From Candidatus Omnitrophota bacterium (GTDB taxonomy: Bacteria; Omnitrophota; Gorgyraeia; 2-01-FULL-45-10), in NCBI GenBank assembly GCA_026387135.1, contig JAPLMH010000027.1:1-8491 (forward strand): a stretch of DNA of 8,491 bases. The letters run 5' to 3'. Below, one piece after another: positions 1 to 5,996 of this stretch. The position numbers and the translations under genes were made by a program. Below the pieces are notes generated by a model. The model saw only the letters and a program-made list of their open reading frames with translations, did not search any database and was not told where the DNA came from. Numbering within the stretch: the first letter of the stretch is position 1; each line of letters begins with the position of its first letter.

Positions 1-620
1 CTTAAGAAAGCTACCGCGGGGCGCTTGCCCGTAAGTTTCTGGAAGAGCGTTGCTGAAGCGACCGCTATGCCGGCCAGCGGCCTGGCGTTCGGCGAAGGAT
101 TAACGCCGCAATCCGCAAATATGAATACGCCTTTTTCTCCGTAAACGCAATTCGGCACTTCCATCAGGAAGGCTCCGGAGACAACGCCTATCTCCCTGTC
201 TATGCTTAAACATCTCAATGCCGCGCGTATGACATCCGGCGTGGTATGGCTAGCACCCGCCACGAATCCATCTGCTGTCCCGTCCTTCACAAGCATGGCG
301 CCAAATGTCAGGTAGTCGGTCAATACTGTCTTGCGGGCCTCTTCCGGGGTTATACCCTTAAGTTTGCGTATCTCATAATACTCCGCGGCCATTCTGTCGA
401 TATCTTTATAGCCCTTCGGATCAATAACCTCAACATACGAAGAGTTCCTGCTCTTGATGCTCTTCCTTACTGAATCGTCACCCACGACCACGAGATTTGA
501 TATCTTGTTATCCAGGATACACTCTATCGCTTCCATAGTCCTGGCGTCTTCGCTTTCCGGAAGGACGATCCTCTTTAAATTCTTCTTTGCGCGTTCCCTT
601 ATCTGCTCAAGAATACTCAC
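1..620 (-). CDS. pta: Phosphate acetyltransferase, N-terminal part (gene runs off left edge)
   Basis: Catalyses acetyl-CoA + phosphate <-> acetyl-phosphate + CoA in the cytoplasm, normally paired with acetate kinase for acetate formation or use. The 206 visible residues begin with the family's VLPESEDART segment (residues 19-28) and continue with DPKGYKDID (68-76), LTFGAMLVKDGTADGFVAGA (104-123) and FADCGVNPSPNARPLA (168-183), all typical of the PTA/PTB fold. Single-domain family members are about 330 residues, so roughly 120 C-terminal residues, including part of the active site, lie outside the window. The start is GTG at 620-618, chosen because an AAGGAG sits 10 nt upstream and the conserved N-terminus begins there; the next in-frame ATG is at residue 29, inside conserved sequence. 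It is last of the visible genes in the recG-rsmD-coaD-pta cluster, 14 nt after coaD. Phosphate butyryltransferase is the main alternative, but the motifs favour Pta. ackA may follow, but this cannot be seen. Confidence 0.94.
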   Translation of the reverse strand, partial: MSILEQIRERAKKNLKRIVLPESEDARTMEAIECILDNKISNLVVVGDDSVRKSIKSRNSSYVEVIDPKGYKDIDRMAAEYYEIRKLKGITPEEARKTVLTDYLTFGAMLVKDGTADGFVAGASHTTPDVIRAALRCLSIDREIGVVSGAFLMEVPNCVYGEKGVFIFADCGVNPSPNARPLAGIAVASATLFQKLTGKRPAVAFL

Positions 621-630
621 GAATGCAACT

Positions 631-636
631 CTCCTT
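631..636 (-). promoter_or_regulatory. Ribosome binding site of pta, overlapping the coaD stop codon
   Basis: AAGGAG read on the minus strand, 10 nt before the GTG start of pta. It shares bases with the TAA stop of coaD (637-635), giving TAAGGAG. This supports the GTG start and suggests that translation of pta is coupled to termination on coaD. Confidence 0.8.
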
Positions 637-1123
637 ATCTGGCCAACTTCTTCTTTAGTAAAAACTGGACTTTTTTCGGGATGAAATTTTTCACGTCGGC
701 GCCAAGCCTTGCGGCCTCTTTCATCAGCTTGCTCGAAATATACGAGTACGATTCGTTCGGCATCATGAATATAGTTTCGATATCGCCCGATAATTTTCTA
801 TTCGTAAGGGCCATCTGGAATTCTGACTCAAAGTCCGATATCATGCGCAGCCCACGTATCATGACCCGCGAGCCTTTGCTCTTAACGTAATCTACTACAA
901 GACCGTTAAAATCGTCAACGATGACGTTCTTTAAAGGCCTTACCGAATCCTCTATCATGAAAACCCTCTCTTCAACGCTGAATAGAGGGTTCTTGTCCTC
1001 ATTGTGGGCTACAGCTACTATGACTTTATCGTATATCTTAGCCGCTCTTTTGATTATATCAATATGCCCGTATGTGATAGGATCAAATGTTCCGGGGTAT
1101 ACAGCTATCCTCGATCTCTTCAT
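635..1123 (-). CDS. coaD: Phosphopantetheine adenylyltransferase
   Basis: Transfers AMP from ATP to 4'-phosphopantetheine to give dephospho-CoA, the penultimate step of coenzyme A synthesis, in the cytoplasm. At 162 residues it has the usual family length (about 160). The nucleotidyltransferase signature YPGTFDPITYGH is at residues 9-20, with the TxGH nucleotide-binding motif at its end. RGLR is at 90-93 and the SYSYISS substrate/ATP loop at 125-131, followed by the normal helical C-terminus. The ATG overlaps the rsmD stop as ATGA (1123-1120), and only a weak purine-rich stretch (AGAAGAA) precedes it, so translation is probably coupled to rsmD. The rsmD-coaD pairing is common in bacteria. No missing residue or frameshift is seen. 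The following pta consumes or makes acetyl-CoA, so the neighbourhood links CoA supply with acetyl-CoA metabolism. Confidence 0.97.
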   Translation of the reverse strand: MKRSRIAVYPGTFDPITYGHIDIIKRAAKIYDKVIVAVAHNEDKNPLFSVEERVFMIEDSVRPLKNVIVDDFNGLVVDYVKSKGSRVMIRGLRMISDFESEFQMALTNRKLSGDIETIFMMPNESYSYISSKLMKEAARLGADVKNFIPKKVQFLLKKKLAR

Positions 1124-1677
1124 GAGGTTCTTCTTAAGATTGTTATCACCGTGTCGCCGTATCTTCTTTCGTCTACAAAAACAAGGCGCTCAAGCTCCGC
1201 CACCTCGAGCGCGTCTTTCTTAAAATGCTCCACTATTACCTGCCCAACGGGCGCTACTATATCATAAGAGTCTATATTTATCAAGCACTTTTTAGCCATA
1301 TCCCTGTAATAAGGCGGGTCCAGGAATACGATATCGTACTTTTCGGGGGCCAGGGCTAGTTTCGCGGGAAGCTTTAGGGCGTCGGCCTTTATTATGCCAT
1401 ATACGGTATCTGGAACGTCAAGCGACTTTAGATTAGATTTAATCGTCTGAATACAGCGGAAGTTATTATCGACAAAAGTTACGCTTCCGGCTCCCCTGGA
1501 TATCGCTTCTATGCCAAAAGCGCCCGAGCCGGCAAAGAGCTCAAGGATCCTCTTGCCGGTGATGTCGCCCAATATGTTAAACAGCGCCTCTCTGACCTTA
1601 TCCTGTGTGGGCCGCATCTCTACGCCTCTCGGCATAGCTATCGACCGGCTCTTGTACTCTCCGCCTATTATCCTCAT
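1120..1677 (-). CDS. rsmD: 16S rRNA (guanine(966)-N(2))-methyltransferase
   Basis: Methylates N2 of G966 of 16S rRNA using S-adenosylmethionine during 30S assembly. The 185-residue length matches the family. N-terminal MRIIGGEYKSR is typical. RPTQDKVREALFNIL (22-36) is the RsmD signature. The SAM-binding motif I is LELFAGSGAFGIEAISRGA (45-63), the catalytic motif IV is DPPY (120-123), and RRYGDT near residue 171 is also conserved. Its ATG (1677-1675) follows directly after the recG TAG stop with no intervening base. The GGTAAGGGTGGGG just upstream, inside the recG end, is a loose Shine-Dalgarno match, so coupling to recG is likely. Its TGA stop overlaps the coaD ATG. The gene appears complete and functional. 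Confidence 0.96.
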   Translation of the reverse strand: MRIIGGEYKSRSIAMPRGVEMRPTQDKVREALFNILGDITGKRILELFAGSGAFGIEAISRGAGSVTFVDNNFRCIQTIKSNLKSLDVPDTVYGIIKADALKLPAKLALAPEKYDIVFLDPPYYRDMAKKCLINIDSYDIVAPVGQVIVEHFKKDALEVAELERLVFVDERRYGDTVITILRRTS

Positions 1678-3756
1678 CTACCCCACCCTTACCAGCTCTA
1701 GCCTTCCCCTGAACCTCTCATATAAACTCTTCTTCAATAACTGATGGTGCTCCTCCAAAAGTTTCGGATCTTTTTCGATGAGCGCGAACGCCTCGATCCT
1801 CGCAAGCTCCATTATACCAAAATCTTTTGCCAGATTTCCGAACCTTATCTCGGGAAGACCGTGCTGTCTGGTGCCGAACATTTCACCCGGACCGCGCAGG
1901 TCCATATCGGTCTCCGCTATCTCAAACCCGTCTAGCGTGCCCTCTATGGCTTTGAGCCTTTCGGCGCCATTATCCGTCTTGGGATCCGCCAATAGTATGC
2001 AATATGATTCATGGCCGCCGCGCCCTATCCTGCCGCGCAATTGGTGCAGCTGCGACAGGCCGAACCTGTCGGCATTCTCGATCATCATCACCGATGCGTT
2101 CGGAATGTCTATGCCCACCTCTATGACTACGGTAGAGACCAGGACCTTTATCTTACCTTTTTTAAAATCCTTCATTACTTTATCTTTTTCTTTGGTGCTC
2201 ATCTTTCCGTGCAAAAGCCCGACTTCGTATCCGGCGAAGACTTCGTCCTTCAGCTTCTCAAATGTCGCGACTGCCCCGGCACAGCCCGCGGCCTTTGTCT
2301 CTATGAGCGGGCATACCACATACGCCTGACGCCCCTCGATCAACTCTTCCTTGATGAAGTCGTACATCCGGAGCCTCTTCTCTTCCTCGACCCAGTATGT
2401 GGTGATCGGCTTTCTGCCTTTCGGCAGTTCCTTTATGGTAGAGATATCGAGATCCCCGTATACAGTCAGCGCCAGCGTCCTCGGTATAGGCGTCGCTGTC
2501 ATTATAAGAACGTGAGGATTGAGCCCCTTCCGCCGCAGTAACGCGCGCTGAGCAACCCCGAATTTATGCTGCTCATCTATCACCACGAGACCAAGATTCT
2601 TGAACTCCACGGAGACCTGGATCACCGCATGCGTTCCCACTACTATATCCGCTCTCCCATCTTTGATCTCAGAGTATACCCTGTCCCTTGTCTTCGTATC
2701 CATGCCGCCTATCAGCAGGACGACATTTATTCCCAGCGGCATTAGTAATTCGCTCAATCCTATGAAGTGCTGGCGCGCCAATACCTCTGTCGGCGCCATG
2801 ATGACGCTCTGAAAGCCGTTCTGGACCGCTAGCACAAGGGCATGGGCGGCTACCACGGTCTTCCCGCTCCCTACATCGCCCTCGAGAAGCCTGTTCATAG
2901 GTTTAGCTCCGGACATATCGCGCTCTATTTCCGATATGGCCTTCTTCTGGCCATCGGTCAATTCAAACGGAAGCGCCTTCTTAAAAGATCCTGACAGCTC
3001 TCCGGCAGTCATGCTATGTCCGAACGCCGCCTCTTCAGGCGCGCGACCCTTCTTACGGATGGCGAGAGCTAATTGCAGGATAAAGAACTCTTCGAAGACG
3101 ATCCTCTTATACGCCTTCTCCAGCATCTCAAAATTTGTGGGAAAATGTATATTGCGCAGCGCAAATTTTATATCCACAAGTTTTTGGCGCGCTATTATGT
3201 AGGTGGGCAGACGTTCGACCGCAAACCTGACGCATTCGGTCATAGCCTTAAAGGTCAGGCTTCTCAAAAACCTCTGCGTCAAGGTTTGAGACAACGAATA
3301 TACCGGAACGATCCTGCCGATATTCACCGAATCCGTTTCTAGTCCTTCCATTATCTCATACTCGGGCTGGACCATCTGCAGCCTGTCATATATCTCCACC
3401 TTGCCGTACAGGATCACCTTATCGCCCGCCTTCAACATGTCCCTTAAGTACGGCTGATTGAACCATACAGCATGTATGGACCCCGTGAGGTCCGCCACCA
3501 CCGCCTGAAATATCGATGCGCCGGATCTGCCCGTGCGCGAACTTAAACTGACTATCTCTCCCTGTATAGTTCTGGCCTCGCCCGGCTTCAGGTCCTTTAT
3601 CGCCGTAACGCTGGAGCGGTCTTCGTATCTTTTGGGGAGATAGTAAAGTATATCCTCTATCGTATTTATGCCCGCCCGTGCGAGATATTCGCTCTTTTTA
3701 GGCCCCACGCCCTTGATATACCGGACTTGGGTCTTTAAACTATTTTTCTCTTGCAT
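1678..3756 (-). CDS. recG: ATP-dependent DNA helicase RecG
   Basis: Branch-migrating superfamily 2 helicase that remodels stalled replication forks and recombination intermediates. At 692 residues it is full length. A helix-hairpin-helix-like element (IKGVGPKKSEYLARAGI, 14-30) starts the protein. The OB-fold wedge domain occupies roughly 55-150. The helicase core shows Walker A GDVGSGKT (293-300), the DEQH box (394-397), TATPIPRTLAL (420-430), and motif VI QLRGRIGRGG (572-581). The RecG-specific DLDISTIKELPKGRKP is at 435-450, and the C-terminal signature DLRGPGEMFGTRQHG at 619-633. The ATG at 3756-3754 has AGGTGA (3769-3764) 7 nt upstream, which supports this start. It is the first gene of the minus-strand cluster, divergent from rpmB across 50 bp. 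No defect is seen. Confidence 0.98.
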   Translation of the reverse strand: MQEKNSLKTQVRYIKGVGPKKSEYLARAGINTIEDILYYLPKRYEDRSSVTAIKDLKPGEARTIQGEIVSLSSRTGRSGASIFQAVVADLTGSIHAVWFNQPYLRDMLKAGDKVILYGKVEIYDRLQMVQPEYEIMEGLETDSVNIGRIVPVYSLSQTLTQRFLRSLTFKAMTECVRFAVERLPTYIIARQKLVDIKFALRNIHFPTNFEMLEKAYKRIVFEEFFILQLALAIRKKGRAPEEAAFGHSMTAGELSGSFKKALPFELTDGQKKAISEIERDMSGAKPMNRLLEGDVGSGKTVVAAHALVLAVQNGFQSVIMAPTEVLARQHFIGLSELLMPLGINVVLLIGGMDTKTRDRVYSEIKDGRADIVVGTHAVIQVSVEFKNLGLVVIDEQHKFGVAQRALLRRKGLNPHVLIMTATPIPRTLALTVYGDLDISTIKELPKGRKPITTYWVEEEKRLRMYDFIKEELIEGRQAYVVCPLIETKAAGCAGAVATFEKLKDEVFAGYEVGLLHGKMSTKEKDKVMKDFKKGKIKVLVSTVVIEVGIDIPNASVMMIENADRFGLSQLHQLRGRIGRGGHESYCILLADPKTDNGAERLKAIEGTLDGFEIAETDMDLRGPGEMFGTRQHGLPEIRFGNLAKDFGIMELARIEAFALIEKDPKLLEEHHQLLKKSLYERFRGRLELVRVG

Positions 3757-3806
3757 ATAAGATTCACCTGTGTTAACATATCGCCCACTAAAGGAGCGAT
3801 AAAAAA
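3757..3806. promoter_or_regulatory. Divergent intergenic region between recG and rpmB
   Basis: These 50 bp separate the divergent recG and rpmB starts and hold both ribosome binding sites (AGGTGA on the minus strand at 3769-3764 and AAGGAG on the plus strand at 3791-3796). The best plus-strand promoter candidate is TTGCAT (3751-3756), 17 nt, TAACAT (3774-3779), which is a poor match to the sigma-70 consensus. No good minus-strand promoter is visible. Promoters for one or both genes may therefore overlap the neighbouring coding sequences. Confidence 0.35.
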
Positions 3807-4037
3807 ATGTCCAAAATATGTTTCATCTGCGGCAAAAAACCACAAGCCGGAAGGACAATTAAGCGCCGGGGCTTGTCTAAAAGAAAAGGCGGCGTCGGCT
3901 TAAAGATCACCGGCGTCAATATACGGCGTTTCATGCCGAACCTTAAGAGCGTCCGGGCTATTGTGGACGGCTCGCCCAAAAGGATCCGGGTCTGCGTAAA
4001 ATGTCTCAAGGCCGGCAAGGTCAAAAAAGCCACCTAA
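3807..4037 (+). CDS. rpmB: 50S ribosomal protein L28 (zinc-binding form)
   Basis: Small basic protein of the large ribosomal subunit. The 76-residue protein starts MSKICFICGK and has paired cysteines C5/C8 and C63/C66, the zinc-ribbon (C+) version of L28. The basic core GRTIKRRGLSKRKGG and the NIRRFMPNL segment (38-46) are typical of the family. AAGGAG lies 10 nt before the ATG (3791-3796), supporting the start. It stands alone on the plus strand, divergent from recG, and is followed by a hairpin terminator, so it is probably a single-gene transcript. An opposite-strand open frame over almost the same interval is a shadow. Confidence 0.97.
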   Translation: MSKICFICGKKPQAGRTIKRRGLSKRKGGVGLKITGVNIRRFMPNLKSVRAIVDGSPKRIRVCVKCLKAGKVKKAT

Positions 4038-4057
4038 TTCTAACATAATCATAGGTT

Positions 4058-4098
4058 AAACGTCAATCCGCGTAAGCAATGCGCGGATCTTCGTTTTT
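4058..4098 (+). terminator. Intrinsic terminator after rpmB
   Basis: A perfect 7-bp stem ATCCGCG (4066-4072) / CGCGGAT (4082-4088) has a 9-nt loop. It is extended by AAACG (4058-4062) pairing with CGTTT (4092-4096) across a 3 x 3 internal loop. The structure ends in a five-T run (4094-4098). It starts 20 nt past the rpmB stop and lies just before the promoter of the next gene, a sensible place to end the rpmB transcript. Confidence 0.7.
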
Positions 4099-4117
4099 AA
4101 TAAGCATCAAACCGGTA

Positions 4118-4132
4118 TTGACAAAACGTCAA
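4118..4132. promoter_or_regulatory. Candidate operator, palindrome over the -35 box
   Basis: TTGAC (4118-4122), 5 nt, GTCAA (4128-4132) is a perfect inverted repeat covering the -35 box and the start of the spacer. A protein bound here would block RNA polymerase. The half-site with flank, AAACGTCAA (4124-4132), recurs as a direct copy at 4058-4066 in the rpmB terminator stem. The gene immediately downstream encodes a helix-turn-helix regulator, so autoregulation is the natural inference; the site's use is not shown by sequence alone. Confidence 0.45.
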
Positions 4133-4145
4133 ATCGTGATATACT
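4118..4145 (+). promoter_or_regulatory. Sigma-70-type promoter of the XRE-cupin regulator
   Basis: A perfect -35 box TTGACA (4118-4123), a 16-nt spacer, and a -10 box TATACT (4140-4145, five of six consensus bases). Transcription should start near 4151-4153, giving a leader of only about 14 nt that is almost entirely the ribosome binding site AAGGAG (4154-4159) plus 6 nt before the ATG. It is the only consensus-grade promoter I see in the window. Confidence 0.8.
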
Positions 4146-4165
4146 AACTGAACAAGGAGCTATCG

Positions 4166-4717
4166 ATGAGCATAGGTAAAACGATACACGCTTTGCGCAA
4201 AGAGAACAAGATGACCCTTCTTGAACTTGCCGACAAGTCGGGCGTAGCGCTCGCCACCTTAAGCAGGATGGAGAACGGCAAGATGACCGGCACCCTTGAG
4301 TCGCACATGAAGATCTGTGATGCGCTTGATATAGCCCTGCCGGAGCTTTACAAAAATCTATACCATTCAAAGAAAGCTATTGATATACAGGAACAGAGAC
4401 CCCGTTCGGAAGTATTTATCCATGATAAAAGAGCGTCGGAAGAGATACTAGCCTCAAAAATATTAAATAAGAAGATGCTGCCCATCCTGATCAAGCTGAG
4501 CAAAGGCGGGAAAACCCGCAGGGATCAGACGCGCCTGGGGGTCGAGAAATTTGTATATGTTCTGGATGGAAAGATCGAGGCAAACATAGGCGAAGAAAAA
4601 TACGATCTTATGAAGGGTGACACACTATACTTCGAGGGATCCGCGCCGCATTTTTTTAAGAACACCCATAGTCATGACACAAAACTGCTCTGCGTAGTCT
4701 CGCCCGCAAAACCGTAA
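4166..4717 (+). CDS. XRE-family transcription regulator with C-terminal cupin domain
   Basis: Predicted cytoplasmic one-component regulator: an N-terminal DNA-binding helix-turn-helix joined to a cupin sensor that would bind a small ligand or metal. Residues 3-63 form an XRE/HTH_3 domain (IHALRKENKMTLLELADKSG with the recognition helix around ALATLSRMENG). A linker of about 35 residues precedes the cupin at roughly 100-180. The first cupin motif keeps the Glu and Gly (EKFVYVLDG, 127-135) but lacks the usual HxH pair. The second motif GDTLYFEGSAPHFFKN (151-166) keeps one His. The metal site may therefore be incomplete, and the ligand is unknown. The family resembles SutR/PuuR-type XRE-cupin regulators, but no target pathway is evident nearby. 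The ATG has AAGGAG 6 nt upstream. The gene has its own strong promoter with an internal palindrome and is convergent with the signalling operon 12 nt away. Confidence 0.9.
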   Translation: MSIGKTIHALRKENKMTLLELADKSGVALATLSRMENGKMTGTLESHMKICDALDIALPELYKNLYHSKKAIDIQEQRPRSEVFIHDKRASEEILASKILNKKMLPILIKLSKGGKTRRDQTRLGVEKFVYVLDGKIEANIGEEKYDLMKGDTLYFEGSAPHFFKNTHSHDTKLLCVVSPAKP

Positions 4718-4735
4718 GCAAAAGCTACTCTACGG
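4708..4735 (-). terminator. Possible weak terminator of the signalling operon
   Basis: On the minus strand CCGTA (4735-4731), a 14-nt loop and TACGG (4716-4712) are followed by TTTT (4711-4708). Outer pairing GCAA (4706-4709) / TTGC (4737-4740) could extend it. It straddles both convergent stop codons. The stem is short and the T run is brief, so this is a tentative call. Confidence 0.3.
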
Positions 4736-5593
4736 CTTGCCGTTATTAAGTATATTCCCTTTTTCGTAGGCTAAGAGAAAAGCGCTGACTATGATCGGGT
4801 CGAACTGCGTGCCCGACTTTGCTTTTAATTCCCTGACGGCTTCTTCAACAGTCTTTTTCTTCCGGTAGGGTCTGTTCGTGGTCATGGCGTCAAATGCATC
4901 GGCCACCGCTATGATCCTGGCCACAAGAGGTATGTCGTTACCCGCCAGGCCATCGGGATAACCCGAGCCGTCATAGCACTCCTGATGGTGCCGCACCTCC
5001 TTGGCAACGTCGCTCAATTCTTTAATAGGATACAATATAGCCGCTCCTATTATCGAATGCTTCTTGATCTCTTCATACTCTTCCGGCGTCAGTTTTCCGT
5101 TCTTACTTAATATATAATCCGGTATGCCTATCTTGCCGACATCATGAAGCAGCGCGGATATCTGAAGCGTCTCCCTGAAATTCTTATAATGGCCTACCTC
5201 CGGGACTCCGTCGAGCTCCTTCGCTATCGAAAGACAATAGTTCGTCACTCTCTCCGTATGACCGTGAGTATACTGGTCTCTCGCGTCTATAGCAGCGGCA
5301 AGAGCTATAGATGTGTGTATAAATATCCTATGCTCGCGGACGTATAACTCCTTAACCTCTTCTATCTTTTGCTGTAGGTTTTCGATCAACTGCGCATTGG
5401 CAATAGCCATCGCCGCGTCATTGGCCAAAGTGACGAAGAAACCCATCTCCTCGCGGTTAAAGGCCTCGCCGGATATCTTTTCGCCCAGGACAAGTATCCC
5501 GAGCAGGTCTCTCTTAAAGTAACAGGGCACGCAAAGGACGGCCGTCAGAAGATCCATCTGCTTCTTTACTGCCAGAAACAGATAACCGTACAA
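4730..5593 (-). CDS. HD-GYP domain protein, C-terminal part of a frame-disrupted GAF/HD-GYP gene
   Basis: HD-GYP domains hydrolyse cyclic di-GMP. Residues here are numbered from the TTG at 5593-5591. The first 75 or so residues are the second half of a GAF domain (LLTAVLCVP, DLLGILVLGEK, FFVTLANDAAMAIANAQLIENL). A short helical linker (QKIEEVKELYVREHRIF) leads into HD-GYP. HD-GYP residues include THGHTERV (109-116), HDVGKIGIPD with H150/D151, RHHQE (201-205), DGSGYPDGL (208-216) and ADAFDAMTTNRPYR (231-244). These look catalytically intact. The TTG start is doubtful: only a distant AAGGA (12 nt) precedes it, an in-frame TAG lies two codons upstream, and it would begin inside the GAF fold. The true N-terminal half is in the overlapping upstream frame (5514-5948). 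I read the two as one gene split by an out-of-frame deletion or a sequence error. It is last in the kinase operon. Confidence 0.85.
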   Translation of the reverse strand: MYGYLFLAVKKQMDLLTAVLCVPCYFKRDLLGILVLGEKISGEAFNREEMGFFVTLANDAAMAIANAQLIENLQQKIEEVKELYVREHRIFIHTSIALAAAIDARDQYTHGHTERVTNYCLSIAKELDGVPEVGHYKNFRETLQISALLHDVGKIGIPDYILSKNGKLTPEEYEEIKKHSIIGAAILYPIKELSDVAKEVRHHQECYDGSGYPDGLAGNDIPLVARIIAVADAFDAMTTNRPYRKKKTVEEAVRELKAKSGTQFDPIIVSAFLLAYEKGNILNNGKP

Positions 5594-5948
5594 AGCCTAC
5601 GGGGATCCTTAAACCGGTGGTGCCTTTAGAGTCTATTAAAATATAAGACCTCTTCTCCTCCCTATAGAGAAGCACAGCGGTATGCATTACTTTGAGCTGA
5701 TCATCGATGGTCTTGACTATCATCTTGATAAGGTGCTCGGGCTTCTTAAACCTTATCATGGTCCTGGATGCCGCTTCAAGGAATGACTGGTAATCCTGTT
5801 TTTGCAATACACCGTCCCTGGACAAAGATGTATTGAAGAGATTGGGATTAGGGCTTAGCGGCGATATCCCGCCCTGATGGTCCATCAGCTTCTCAACAAA
5901 CCAATCTTGAAGCTTCCCCCAGCTTGGCGCTTTTTTGTGTACGGACAT
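5514..5948 (-). CDS. N-terminal part of the frame-disrupted GAF/HD-GYP gene
   Basis: This frame encodes the start of the GAF/HD-GYP protein. The first 45 or so residues are an unrecognised leader. From about SFLEAASRTMIRF a helix leads into the first half of a GAF domain (LIKMIVKTID, HTAVLLYREEKRSYILIDSKG, GLRIPVGFVRL). After VRL the frame reads SVSGSKEADGSSDGRPL, which is low-complexity and unlike GAF, and stops at 5516-5514. The +1 frame of the same DNA resumes good GAF sequence (LLTAVLCVP). The start is taken as ATG 5948-5946, with AAAGGA 6 nt upstream; a TTG one codon earlier is too close to that site. The gene begins right after the receiver gene. On its own this product would be a nonfunctional half domain. 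Confidence 0.75.
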   Translation of the reverse strand: MSVHKKAPSWGKLQDWFVEKLMDHQGGISPLSPNPNLFNTSLSRDGVLQKQDYQSFLEAASRTMIRFKKPEHLIKMIVKTIDDQLKVMHTAVLLYREEKRSYILIDSKGTTGLRIPVGFVRLSVSGSKEADGSSDGRPLRALLL

Positions 5949-5951
5949 CAA

Positions 5952-5996
5952 CTATCCTTTCAAATTTTTTAGCACCGTTTGTTCAAGGTAATCCAG
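5952..5996 (-). pseudogene. Out-of-frame C-terminal remnant of the second response regulator
   Basis: Read in the +1 frame relative to the receiver ORF at 5983-6243, this stretch encodes LDYLEQTVLKNLKG and ends in TAG 5954-5952, 3 nt before the ATG of the next gene. It aligns without gaps to the C-terminal helix of the neighbouring complete receiver (LRELEEAVNKAAQS), sharing the L..LE..V.K pattern. This is the expected end of the receiver domain, now disconnected from its N-terminal part. Confidence 0.7.
5955..5960 (-). promoter_or_regulatory. Ribosome binding site of the GAF/HD-GYP gene
   Basis: AAAGGA on the minus strand, 6 nt before ATG 5948 and only 3 nt before TTG 5951, so ATG is preferred. 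The site lies inside the last two codons of the frame-shifted tail of the preceding receiver gene, the normal tight layout of this operon. Confidence 0.65.

Noticed and set aside
1778..2541. Two long plus-strand open frames (1778-2329 and 2011-2541)
   Set aside because: They lie wholly inside recG, which has full-length conserved helicase motifs; no recognisable domain or ribosome binding context supports them.
3775..3814. Minus-strand promoter for recG (TTTATC/TATGTT or TTGGAC/TTAGTG)
   Set aside because: Each pair matches the consensus poorly, so no specific recG promoter is called.
3788..4033. Minus-strand open frame of 81 codons opposite rpmB
   Set aside because: It mirrors almost the whole of rpmB, whose zinc cysteines and ribosome binding site identify it as the real gene.
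4732..4743. Short hairpin ACGGCTTGCCGT as a plus-strand terminator for the XRE-cupin gene
   Set aside because: The stem is only 4 bp with a tetraloop and no T run follows, so it is not a credible intrinsic terminator.
5591..5593. TTG as a genuine start of a separate HD-GYP protein
   Set aside because: No well-spaced ribosome binding site, and it would begin in the middle of a GAF fold whose first half is encoded immediately upstream in another frame.
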